64,000 nt of DNA from Ectobius pallidus. Taxonomy: Eukaryota; Arthropoda; Insecta; Blattodea; Ectobiidae. A program made the translations under genes and the position numbers. The stretch spans positions 160,382,532-160,446,531 of the forward strand of contig CAXKWD010000001.1 of the NCBI GenBank assembly GCA_964059195.1, read 5' to 3'. Positions within the stretch are counted from its first letter, which is position 1; each line of letters begins with the position of its first letter. Positions 40,891 to 52,606 of the stretch are shown here, in pieces. The notes beneath the pieces were generated by a model. That model made no database searches. It was not told where the DNA came from and saw nothing but the letters and a program-made list of their open reading frames with translations.

Positions 40891-42300
40891 CTTTACTTTT
40901 TTTTTTTTACAAATGAAGTTATAGTCCAGTTACTCATTGCATACCCAGGCGGCTTCCTTTCTTTAGGAGGAAAAGTTTGCCGACAGCTCAACCCATGTTC
41001 TTTGTTTTACCGCACCAATCAGCTAGTTACCCCAGCCAATCAAAATCTAAGAATGTCCTGTGGCGATTTTGACAGCTACTCGTCTACTCCGCGTGGAGTG
41101 AAATGCATGGTTGCAAGATCAAGTTACAGTAAACAGTAACACGTGTGAATTGAATAAAGCGAAGGAAGAACTGAGGTCAGTGATAACAATGAGAGAATAT
41201 TGCAACGTTGCTTTTGTCTTGGAAAGCGGAAGCCCAAGACCGATTTAGTCAGATCAGTTAACATAAAGAAACACCGAAACCTTTGAAGCCGACTGGCCAT
41301 CCAATGAGTAACTGCACTATACTGTAAGATATGGCTGACCATGTAAAAGTAAATACAACAATTAAGTGCAAAAATCCGTATTATTTAGAACAGTCAACTC
41401 CACATATTGCTGTAATACATGCAGCGAAACCCCAAGAAACGGGTATTCGAAATGGTGGCCAGTTATGAAAAGACGAAAAGATATGTTAATGGTAACAATA
41501 CTTTGCTACCTAGCATTCTATTTTACGTTTCTATAGATGAACCCGGAAGTAATATAAACAATTACAGTAACTCTCTCTCATTCATTCATGAATTTTATTT
41601 TATAAATATAAGTAAAAAATTTTATATTTACATTATATTTATATTATAATTTTATATTATATTATATTTTTCATTTATATTATTAGAAAAAAATTAATTA
41701 CAGTATACTTGAGCTTGAGTGTTGATTTAGTTGTGTTTTTTTGTTCAGAGAGCATAATGGATTCAATTTCACTACTGATTCGTTTAATATTCGTAAACAT
41801 TCTGTTTAATAACAAACAATGGGAATTTTATATTTTTCATAGAAACCTATTCCTTTATATTTTCTATGTTGTCTCCTGTATTAACGACATAATTTTATCT
41901 TATCCACGAATGAGAAAAATTAATAGACACGGAAAAACTTATATAAAAAAAGGAATCAATTGTTGATGTAAAAGTAACAGGACATCTAACTGGGATATCA
42001 TTGGGGATAGGATGAATAAGGAATGACGTGATAATATACAGAAAGTAAAGTCTTAACTGTATGGGTGATGTCTTAATAAATGTAATTATATTTTTTCTAA
42101 CTAGTTTACTTTTTACTTAATGAACTTAATGACAACAGTGGATAACAGGACGTAATCCGCACCTGATACAAGACTTTGGAGAAGACAAATGTTAGTGACT
42201 TCCTGTGTTTGCCTCAAATGCCTTACTATTCTAACATTGGACTCGTCTTAATAAGGAATCTTTGTAACAGAATTTTGTAAGTATATAGTTACTTAATATT
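40891..42300. other. no recognised gene
   Basis: AT-rich unassigned DNA. Open frames at 41419-41649 and 41709-41966 have no family motif. Confidence 0.5.
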
Positions 42301-42722
42301 ATCCTGTCGGTTGCATTATATGGATGTGAGACATGGCCCCTTACTGGTCGGGAAATGGGGACTGGAAAAAACTACATAACGACGAGCTTCATAACCTGTA
42401 CTTGTCACCGGATATAATAAGGGTATTTTAATCACGGATGAAATGGGCTGGACATGTTGCGCGCATGGGGGAGGAAAGACATATCTCAAAAGTATTGACT
42501 GGGAGACCAGAAGGGAAAAGACCACGTGGAAGACCTAGACGTAGGTGGGAGGACAATATTAGGATAGATTTAAGGGAAATAGGATTCACGAGGGATGATT
42601 GGATGGAGTTAACACAGAATAGGTTTGAATGGCGGGCTCAGGTAAGCGCGGCAATGAACCTTCGGGTTCCATAAAATAGATAATATTTCTTTACCTTCCT
42701 GAATAATTGTCTATTGCCATTG

Positions 42723-42766
<44 letters not shown>
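42301..42766 (+). pseudogene. LINE 3' end with (TAAG)n tail
   Basis: Two RT-derived pieces are visible. LSVALYGCETWPLT (about 42303-42345) is followed, after a deletion and frame change, by DWKKLHNDELHNLYLSPDII (about 42360-42420). A single TAA stop comes next, then MKWAGHVARMG and GRPEGKRPRGRPRRRWEDN, down to the NLRVP terminus at the TAA ending at 42674. This is a well-known insect LINE C-terminus. About 48 bp later come roughly 11 copies of TAAG (42723-42766), the microsatellite tail that marks the 3' end of the insert. The copy is truncated, deleted and not functional. Confidence 0.88.
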
Positions 42767-43243
42767 TAGTTAATTGATTTCTCTCCTGTTCCTATATTTA
42801 CTCTCGAATCCTGATGAAGGATATTCAAGAGAATAATTAACTTATTCCAGTAAGGGACATATTGAACGATTTGCCAGAATACTGTGAATTTAACCGTATA
42901 TCATTTTCGCGGAAATATGTCAGGAATATATTACAGGTCTAATTGTAAATGACAGCCATTAATTATGAACTCAGAACAATTGAATTATTATTTTCTGAGA
43001 ATATCATTCTAGTAGGCTGGAAGGAATTTCAGTAAAAATATGAAATATATGAGTATAGAGAATTAAAATATGTGGTTATCTGAGTTCGTACTTCCGACAT
43101 ATTTTATCCACCTAAATTTTGGAACCTGAAATCGTGTGGATTTTAATTTCTAGTTATTAAAGAAAATTTTAAAATTATGACACTACTCGAGTAAAGTCAT
43201 CATTATTGTACACACAGCAATTCAGGTATTGCGTTTTATAACT
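42767..43243. other. no recognised gene
   Basis: AT-rich unassigned DNA. Confidence 0.5.
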
Positions 43244-44428
43244 TACTAGCTGACCCATCAATGCTTCGCATAGTTAGATTTATGTGTATAAGGTTAAGTG
43301 AACACAATTTAAAGTCGATTCGATGAACTTCTATAAATCATCAGCCAACACGGTGGACGTATTTATATTCCACGTACTCCTCCACCCGTAATTTAGCCTA
43401 CTCTGATTATGTCTTAAAAATGTAATCGTTGTTTCAATTTTGGCAAACATGCAGCCAATAGCTGAGCGTAGGGGATGCGTTCTCTCCTCTCTTGCAGCGG
43501 GCTCCGGTCAGGACAAGTTACCTAAGTTGGGGTTTTCTGGGATTTTTCCTCACATTTGAGACAAATGTCTGGTAACTTTAGGCTCTGGTAACTTTAGGCC
43601 CTAGTGGTCCCCGGATATCATCTGGTAGCCATTATCATCCTCATCCCATCCTCGCCTTGTTCAGAGTGAGTGTGTGAATGATGTATCTCGTCCTATGTGT
43701 TTGTGTTGTATCGGAGGTGGCCCCTGCATTGGACTGATCACTCATCCGGGAGGCCCTCTATGTCCTTGCCTGGTCAAGAAAGTATGTATATGATCCATAG
43801 ATAATCCCTTTCCCGACAGGTCGCGGCTCAGTAAGGCCCGGGCAACGTGGGTCGCTTAAAAGACCCCAAAAGGGAGAGGTAAAAACTAAGGTAAAGATAG
43901 AGAGATGATATGGTAAATGAAAATTAATCAGGAAATTATATCTATTGATATTGTATGAACTACCTTTCGTAATAATAGTCCTAAGCTAACTATAAGAAAA
44001 GAGTTCAACTCTTAATAATATAACCCAGGACCTTCTAAATTTACTTCGTGTCACAAAATAGTTGGTAATCATTTATAGGAATTATATGGATAGCCTTTCT
44101 CATAATTTTATATTTATTAGGTCTACATGAAATCATAGTGTCATGCCAAGCCACCTGTGTAGTTTAAAAAAAATAATGTTGCCATGGGGATTGTGTACAT
44201 GCAGTATGAATTCCTTTTGGTGAATATCATAACTTTACAACCCTATTTTGGCTCTTATAGGCCCTTAGAGGCCAAAGATTTTGAAATCCTTTCTTAGTGC
44301 GCATCTAGAGCCTAGTAGCAATATGTGTACCAAGTTTCACGTTCCTAGGCTGTATGGTTTTTTAGAAATTGTGATGAGTCAGTGAGTCAGTGAGTCAGTG
44401 GGTTTTGGCTTTTATATATAGAGATAAT
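43244..44428 (+). repeat. possible composite repeat with TACTAGCTGACCC start
   Basis: The left edge reads TACTAGCTGACCCATC. The right part contains a CCAAGTTTCACGTTCCTAGG block, then four GTCAGTGA-type units (about 44374-44400), then TTTTATATATAGAGATA. I associate these two edge types with one widespread invertebrate repeat style, from memory only. The middle (about 43480-43890) is a copy of repeat family A, which suggests nesting. Boundaries and class are unproven. Confidence 0.35.
43480..43890 (+). repeat. interspersed repeat, family A (copy 2)
   Basis: Inverted relative to 8290-8690, with the shared TATGTATATGATCC, AATCCCT, GACAGGTCGC and GGAGGTGGCCCC landmarks. It is GC-richer than its flanks and has no conserved open frame. 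Confidence 0.65.
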
Positions 44429-45195
44429 ATGTGAAACAATTTTTCTAGCTGCGTTATAACTTATATGTCAATTTGTTATGCTAATAACAATTTATGACGA
44501 TATTATCTGTAGATGTATGTGAATTAAACCTTATGTGGAACAATTCCATTGTCCTTAATTACTATGCCGAAACAGTATTCTTTTAAACTGTTTCTCTACG
44601 GAGAACATCTGCACAATATTTTTCAAAGCTGAAATGAAAGGAGTGCCTAAGGGTCAGAGCGGTTAAAACTGATGTCTTTATTGTCATTTAGTTTGTTACA
44701 TCCTTTGAGTTAAGAAATTTCAAGAGCCCGCAAGGAATATTCGCCTCCTTCTTACTTCCTCATCCCATGCGTTCCCTGAGACAGAACTACATTTTCGCTC
44801 GAAACTTTTCTACAGTTAAATTTGAAAGCAAGGATCTTCGCAGGCGAAATTACATGAAATATTTATTGAGTGAGTTGCCATTCCTACATTTATTTATGAG
44901 AATTCCAGAAACTAAAATATATTCAACGATAACTTTGAGAAAATAAATTCAATTGTCATTACATTACAATTATAAGCTTGAAGTAGTACTTGAAATGGAT
45001 TGATTAATTAACGACGGTTGTGTTTTCTGATTAAGCTTGTAACCATGGCTGGTGTGCCGAAATTTAGTCCCGCATAAATTCTATTACATGCCCATAAAGT
45101 ATGATAAACGATACTGTTGACTTCTTGCATATATAAATGCCATCAACTAGGACCGTGATCAATTTGAGGAAGTTGGAAATTATATGAAATTCGAC
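44429..45195. other. no recognised gene
   Basis: AT-rich unassigned DNA. Confidence 0.5.
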
Positions 45196-45199
45196 TGAA

Positions 45200-45427
45200 A
45201 ATCAAGAGAATCAAAGAGAAAGGATAAAAAGTAAGGAAATACAAGGCATAATAGAAAACGTGGATACAAAAGGATTACAATGGTGAGGACATACAAGTAG
45301 GATGATCGATGGAAGATATCCAAAAGAAGTGATGCGATGGGAAACAGCGGGAAGACACAGGAAAGGAAGACCAAGCGAAGATTTGATGAATGGAGTGAAA
45401 AAGTGTATGGAACTGAAAGAAACTTAA
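45200..45427 (+). pseudogene. LINE C-terminal remnant (second type)
   Basis: In one frame the sequence reads LQW, then a TGA stop, then GHTSRMIDGRYPKEVMRW, followed by RKGRPSEDLMNGV..CMELKET, and ends in TAA at 45425-45427. This is the 'LQW.GH..RM......GR...GRP' end of insect LINE polyproteins, diverged from the 42301 copy and so a different lineage. Upstream codons carry another stop (about 45182-45184), so the copy is dead. Confidence 0.7.
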
Positions 45428-45880
45428 GAAAAATATTTTTAGATACAGATTTATGGAGGCAAATTGTAAATGTAAATTGTAAATTACAGATGTGTTGGTG
45501 TATATTTTGGTTGAGAAACTACAATATTGTGGAATATACTAATAAAATACTGACAATTAATTAACACACGGAACTATTAACAAAACATAATTTCCATGGA
45601 TATTAGTAAAACGCATGACCAAAAAGTCATAAATGTCTCGTATATCATTATTGTAAGCTACGTAACACTAATAGGCCTACTAAAAATCAAAGAAAATTAC
45701 ATTCTATGACGTAAGGATATTATACATTGAATACTAATTCAAGTGGAAATCAGTGCGGCTATTGATTAGCGCAAACTTTGCTTGTGTGTTCTAAAGTGAC
45801 TATACATATTCATTTTCTCGTGGTAAGTTTTTTATTTTCCTATTTATACGGAATTCTGTACCTGTTTTCCTATATCCACT
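45428..45880. other. no recognised gene
   Basis: AT-rich unassigned DNA. A TAGGCCTA palindrome lies at 45672-45679. Confidence 0.5.
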
Positions 45881-45884
45881 ATGT

Positions 45885-46110
45885 TGGGGCGAAGGGCCTC
45901 CAAGTGGAGGTTTCTGTTATCTATGTGAATTTTGTCACGCTTATTTTCCCAGAGAGAGCAGAGGGACAGGTGGTAAGCCCATCGCCTCTCAACCCCCTCC
46001 GGAAACTAAGGTATCACTTGAACGTGAAAGGGCCGAGAAATTTTGTCCAGAGGCTCTAATTTAGGCTTGGAGTTCTTTTACGTGCGTAAATATACGACAC
46101 GGGCCCCCCA
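45885..46110 (+). repeat. interspersed repeat, family C (copy 2)
   Basis: Matches 23148-23335 in the same orientation (see that entry). It extends further right, through ACACGGGCCCCCCAGC at about 46097-46112. Confidence 0.75.
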
Positions 46111-46112
46111 GC

Positions 46113-47660
46113 TTAAAGTCCCTCATGTATACGGAATTAGGGTACATTATTTCAAGTTGCAACAAAAGCGCACTGAATATGGCGTTTCGTAGGGAAATCA
46201 AAGATTATCTGTGAAAATACATAAATAAAATTATGCTCTGAATGGTCTTAGAATGTAAACCTTTAACGGGTAAAATTTACTTTCTTTTTTAGAATTATAA
46301 ATTACTATATATTTTAGAAGTACCCTAACATGATCACCTATATAGGTTTTAAGCAACTTGAATCAGTGCAAAGTAATATGACCGTAGATCACCGTGAGGG
46401 AAGAGATGAACCTCGATATTTTTTTCTATTTTACGCATGTGAGACTCTGAGAAATAAAACATTTTACGAAAGCTTGTTTTACTACCTTCAGTACTGCTCA
46501 TATTAGTATAGCAAACCGTTTCGAATGTTTCAGTTAGATTCTTAAAAGAAACAAAAGAAGTCCCTGTTCACAGCAACGATTACACCCCCCAAAAAATGCC
46601 TATACTGGAAAAGTGAAGACAAGTGAAGGAATACTATAAATGTTCTTAGTAATTCATCTACATAGTGAATAAAAGAGGAAATGATTAAACAATGTATTGA
46701 AGAGTAAATTAACTTTGTGGTACGCAATAACGCAAAGTAAAAGTGAAATATAAAGTAAAAAATAATGCAGATTTTCCATATTCATGAGACTTAGAGAACA
46801 TTCTAAATTAGAATTTCGAATGTTAAGCCTTCCGATGTCATTAGTGAAATGAGAACTATATAGAAAGATACGTGCGGGTTGTATAAGTTCCTGGCGGCTT
46901 TGCAGCACGTAGTTCCATCAACCCACGCCAGGCGGAGCGTTGTTAGCAATAAATTGCAGCCTACTTCTAGATACACATCTGTCAAAAACTCAGCCCCCGA
47001 TATACTGCTACAACCGAAATACGTTACGCTTCATTCTTATTAAGGCTGCAAGATGGAATGAACAGTAAAAACGTTTTCGCAGTTGAGGAAATTATCACTA
47101 TTTTATAACGCAACAGCTCTCTCAAAGTTCAAAAGTTCACGGCAGTGACATCACAAATATTGAACTGACACTTCAGATGAGATACTATCATTACACCATT
47201 GAAGTCTGCTAGAGTAAGCAACAGAGTCTATTTTTAATATTAAAAATGTTTTTCCCTAACTAACCAAATAGTCACCAGTTCACCTTTCAACGTTGGAAAT
47301 TCATAAATATCGGGATATAATTATGTACCGTATGTAAAACCTTGTGAAAAATAACTAAAAATTAGTTCGATTAAAACATAATTATTTGCTTGAAATATTG
47401 CTTTCAACCAAATGCTGGACATATTAGGTACATTTTTTATGTAGAGCCTTGTCTGTGATGGATTATGATAATATACTTACAAATTACCCGACGTTCTATA
47501 TTTGTGAGCAGTTTTACTGTTTGGAATTACTGTCTAATTTAGAACACGAATTAAGTGAAGCTCAACAGAATGTATTTTATGCCATTCCTTTACTCTAAAA
47601 TATGAATGCAAAAGATATATTCGCGAAAATAATGAATTCAGTAAATTAGTAGTTCAAAAC
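46113..47660. other. no recognised gene
   Basis: AT-rich unassigned DNA. Minus-strand open frames at 46542-46985 overlap each other and lack motifs. Confidence 0.5.
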
Positions 47661-47665
47661 AACTG

Positions 47666-47695
47666 TCCCCGTGGTCCAGTGGTTAGCATTATACA
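47666..47695 (+). repeat. tRNA 5'-half-like sequence (SINE head)
   Basis: The sequence TCCCCGTGGTCCAGTGGTTA resembles the 5' half of a glutamate/aspartate-type tRNA, including a good A-box (TGGTCCAGTGG). No anticodon arm or B-box follows, so it is a fragment or a diverged SINE head rather than a tRNA gene. Confidence 0.5.
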
Positions 47696-48505
47696 CTTTA
47701 TATCTCGAAAACCAATTGATTTTACGTACTTCCTCGGCGTTTTCTAAAGTAGGCGTAAGGAGACCTGGAATGGGGTTCATTCAGTACTAGAAGTAATCTG
47801 ATATAAAGAAGTAGTGACTGCGGTCAAGAACGTAGCGGCTACGGTGAAGATAATCACAGTACTGGTGCATGCTAACTACATTCCCTGAAATTTGCTATTT
47901 ACGAACGAAGTAGAAAGACGGAGATCGTAACAAAGCCATTTCCATTACGGGATATGGCACCAAGAGTTTTGTTTGTATGCATATAGCTCGGGGCTGAATA
48001 TCTAATAGACGTCTTTAGATGCTTGTAGATAACATCCTATTTTTCACATAAACATTTCAATGCAAACCAAAAAGATAGAAGGAATATTTCTCATATAATA
48101 ATTAAAAGTAAAGCTTACTAACTTACATTTCTATGTACATTAAGAATACGTAAAATTGAAGATCTCTACAATAAAATCACTACCGGTAATAACATACGTA
48201 TTGAAATTGCCAGCTTTACCAAAATAAGAACTTCAAAGCAATTGTTCTTGTATGATATTCCGTTCTACAGGATGAAGGAATATTGAGACAAGTTATTTTT
48301 ACAACCATTCGAATTTAATGCGGATGATATTTACCAATTAAATCTGTGAAATGAACTTTGACATACCTAGCTGAACAGTGTGTGCCTAAAAGATAAAAAT
48401 AAATTGTTATTACTATTATTACCGTTATTAATATTATTATTATTATCATTGTTACTATCATAATCATCAATGTATACGCCCTATCCCCAAGAAAGACCCA
48501 CGCAA

Positions 48506-48536
<31 letters not shown>

Positions 48537-50617
48537 TATCATCCGCTAAGAAACGAAGAATGATAGTTAGGTTTCAAACATAGAATAGGTGGAAAAAAGT
48601 GGCCAGATGTCTTAAAATGGTCCGTTCCTTATTGTATTCGTACATGTGAATAATACTAAAACACTGAAAATGGAAAAAGCCTGACAACAAATGCATGGAA
48701 TGATGACTAGGCCTATAAGTGGACACATAGATTTTACGTATGACTGGAAAATGATAAATACCTTAATATCGTAAGGACTTAGGAATAAAGATTTAAGTAT
48801 GATGCCGCCAACAAACTAGTGAAAAAATAAAAAAGAGTGCAAATGTGTAATAACATTTTTCTGTGCTAAGCACAACCACTAAAATCGACCAAAACCTTAA
48901 AGGATATAACAATAAATCCAGCATACTTTGCATCTCATATACTACTCGCCACAACCCTGATGCATACGTCAAGGAAGATTATAAATAATAAATACTGTTT
49001 ACAAGTCTTCCATTACGTGTTCATGGCTTTAAATTCATATACTTTTGGCGCCCTCATAAACAAATGCAAAAGCACTTCAAAACGAGTTATATACACTTCG
49101 CTGGAGTAACTCCACGGTTGGCAATAAATTATAAGCAAACTTTTCCAGATACACATCTGTCAAAAAAGTGGCGATATATGGTGAAAGCTCGGCAGTTCAC
49201 CATGAAAACACCGGAGAAAACTCACTGGGGCGAAAGCCGCTACTCAACTTTTTTATATTACTGCCAACTTGTTTCGAATTTCCAGAGGGGAAATATCGCT
49301 TGTAGCCATCATATTTATTGACTGTCTCAGGAAGAATAACGTAATGTTCTTCTTACAGAAATAGTTACAACTTCTAGCAATACGAAACTGAATGAATTGG
49401 GTTGTAATCTGTTTTCTTGACTCTTCGGGTCTATTAGTTATTAATTACGCTAATATGTCATATAATCTGATCCACTTTGAAGGGATAAAAGTGCAACATA
49501 CATCAGCAAATGGTGTGAATACAAGAAATAAGAAATTAAAGTATTACTTTCAATCAAATAACGGTATATTATTATTAATACTCTATTAAATAAGTTACCT
49601 TATTTTACCTTGAATGGTATGTCAAGTTTTTAAGGGGGGACATACAGCTTTCGGGATTCTTTTTTATTTATATTTGTAAACATCATATAAACAACAACAT
49701 CTACAATCTTTGGAATATCTACATTATTTAAAAAAAATCAATTTTAAATATGCTTCTCTTTAATTAAAATGTATATATTTAAAAAAATTAAACTATTAAC
49801 GTTAAATGAATGATTTTAAATATTGTTGTTCACATGATATTAACTAATACACAGAAAAATAGTCACTCAGCAATATTGATTTTTTTGGAAATTATCAAGG
49901 AAATGGCATTTCAGTTCATGAAACTTAGCTGCCATTTTGAAACGAAAACCACCCGTTACTGTAACAGTTTGATTAATTTTGAAAATAGTATGCAATTGAA
50001 GAAGTAGTCAATAAAGAGTTCGTGAGATTGCAAGATTTTAGAGCAATTCATTGCTGAGGAAAAAATAATTAAATTCACGTATTTTTTACCTATGAATTTT
50101 ACCGAATGCTGTATGTCCCCCTTAAATACTAGAAGTTAACACCTTTAATATGACAAAACAACATTAACATACTATATTTTAACTAATATGTACAACTATT
50201 TTCTACCATTTTATAACTAATATTTACAAATGAGAATGAACATAATCTACGAAACGTGGAAAATCAACTTTACAACATTCTCTTGAAAACACTGTTAGTC
50301 GTGCTGAAAGAGTAGTTTTACGGTAGCCAACTTTGCACTTTAGTTAAAGACGTCTTTCAAATAACAGGTTTCACGGTTTATTCAACTACTCCACATGGGA
50401 AAGTATATTTGTCATCATTTTTATTTTAAATATTTGGAGATATCTTCCAAATTTATCATGTCTTAGTACAAACGGAGTCAGTGTAAAATTTGGTGCAAAA
50501 ATTTTATATCGGACTCTATGGTATATTGTTGGAATAAAGCTCTCTCGTGACAGGTTCTTTTCCGGAAAGTTTTCAGTCACTAAGCTTATTCTAGTGAAAT
50601 CGAATACATTCCTTCAT
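47696..50617. other. no recognised gene; microsatellites
   Basis: ATT-type repeats lie at about 48405-48450 and (AT)n at about 48512-48539. Open frames at 49064-49321 and 49392-49589 have no motif. Confidence 0.5.
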
Positions 50618-50809
50618 TTATTTTTTTTTAGCAAATAGTATAGGACACTTGGAGTAAACGTAGTCCAAATACATTGAAACTGCCAATTTTGCCAATTCGT
50701 CAGCACGCTCATTTCCTCTTGCACCACTATTCCCACGTGTCAACAATAGACATAATATTAGGTAAATGACCTTCTTGGTAATGTTGCGTATTTCTACAGA
50801 TAGAGCCAA
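50618..50809 (-). pseudogene. LINE RNase H fragment
   Basis: The minus-strand peptide contains RGNSGARGNERADELAKLA. This is the last conserved block of the RNase H domain found in I/Jockey/R1-type LINEs, normally GHSG...GNE.AD.LAK. The His of the GHSG motif is replaced by Asn here. The following VYSKCPI wording also fits. No start or upstream catalytic residues are present, so it is a dead fragment. Confidence 0.72.
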
Positions 50810-52401
50810 GTAAGTATTTGTTATAATTTATTAGAACAAAATGAAGTCAGGTGTCATAGGAAATATATGCTAAAGTTTATTTCTTATGTTTTTCTATAAT
50901 ACAATTTACAAAATAAAGAAATGTTTACATTTTAAGAACGAAAATATGCTTTGCAAAACACTTAGACAGACTGTAAACAGGTGAAGAGTTGACCTAAACG
51001 TAGACAGATTAACGAAGTCGATGAACGACGTATAAATTTTACATGGGCGGATTGTCGATGTTTGAGAAATCCCAACTTCCTAAGTAAACCGCTCATTTAC
51101 TCTTTCGCTCTTCTGAACATCAATCATAAATATCTTGTCAACAATTTTTACAACACTCTTTGACACTCTATGACAAGTTTTATTATCAATTACATTCCCG
51201 CCAGTTCTTTTAAGTAGATTATATGTATACACCTATAACTGCAGGCCATACTAGGGAAATGCCTAGACTTTTAAAGTTTTCCAACCATAAACCGCCAATA
51301 CTCTCCATCATCTACAGTGAGGATTAAGAAATATACACAATTTATAAATTAAGTTCTTGAGAAAAAGGCAGGCATAAACCTTCATCTTGTCTGCCCCTGA
51401 TGCGGAATGCCCCAGCTGTGCGTGTGTATGGTTGTGTGGGAGGCAACTGAGGGAGGGGAAAGGATTTTCCACCACAGTAATTCTAAAACCTTTTGGAATG
51501 ATATTATGAAAGTTCGGGCTCTACGGCACAGTAAGTCTAAGACGATATCCGATTTCACAGCTTCGCGAACTGAAACTCCTTCCATGTCTCTCCAGGACGC
51601 CATGCATAATAAGACTGACGAAACCGCGAATTGAAATTAAACCTGCAGGCAATTGCAATATTGTTTTTTATCTTTCTCTCTTTTAGATATTTATATTTTT
51701 CACTTTATTCGCCCTGAAACGGAGAACAGTGCGGCTAGGTAATGCAATTGGCTTCATTTTAAAGCCTTTCAAGGCAGAAACTTTCACCTTACTAATACCA
51801 ACATAACTTCTAAAGACTTGAAGAGTGTTCGCGAAGTAATTTATCTTCATTCAAGAGAACACTAGTGTTAAATACAACGTATTATACTACACAGAAGGTG
51901 TGGAAAATTAACAGCTTTTATAATTGGTTTGAAATAAACTGTGACATTCTTCACTAGTATTTACTTCAATTATTCTGTAAATCACACAAGCAGATTCCAA
52001 AAATTATATGTATGCTATTACTTCAGATGAAACTACAAATTGGAAAATTAGCTGATAAAGGAGTAAAGTAAACCCATCTGACAAGTATAATAAGAATAAG
52101 ACGTAGAAGGGTGAAATATTACTATCAATGCATAGTGCTCAAATTGGCGATCATCAGGGAAAATGTCATTTAAGAATCATTAAAACCTTCATATTCCATT
52201 ACTGAAATTATATAAATTTATTATAGGCCTAATCTACATTTGAAAGTAGTGATGGGTAACATTTTTGTTTTTTTGGTGAAAAATATACTTTTTTTTACTT
52301 AATTGCATGCAATTAATCAATGAATCAAAATTTAAAGGTTTCCATACTTCAAGAGAGAGTGACTTAAATAAAATTTTTAGCACGAGCAGACATTCTAGAA
52401 A
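50810..52401. other. no recognised gene
   Basis: A moderately GC-rich patch at about 51390-51640 has open frames on both strands but no family motif. The remainder is AT-rich. Confidence 0.45.
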
Positions 52402-52404
52402 TAA

Positions 52405-52516
52405 CACTGGGCAACAAAAAAGAAACTTTTTTTTTGTCTCAGAAAGAAAAATATGTGATTCTGATAGCATTTCTTCTCCTGAATTCAAATATGATATCGG
52501 TTTTTCTCCATCACGC
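52405..52516 (+). repeat. left terminal inverted repeat
   Basis: About 112 bp, starting CACTGGGCAACA. It lies downstream of the element's gene, and two spurious open frames cross it. It pairs with 54615-54715. Confidence 0.85.
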
Positions 52517-52606
52517 AAGGTTTCCGAGAGACAGGCATTTATAATTTCAAACACTTTAATATTTTCTACATTCTTAAATACACAATATCCGAACATTCGG
52601 ACTCAC

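Noticed and set aside
42316..42525. Minus-strand open frame opposite the LINE 3' end
   Set aside because: Shadow of the plus-strand LINE coding sequence.
52246..52262. TAGTGATGGGTAAC, resembling a hAT end
   Set aside because: It lies outside the CACTGG inverted repeat. No matching inverted end or 8-bp duplication was found on the far side of the gene.
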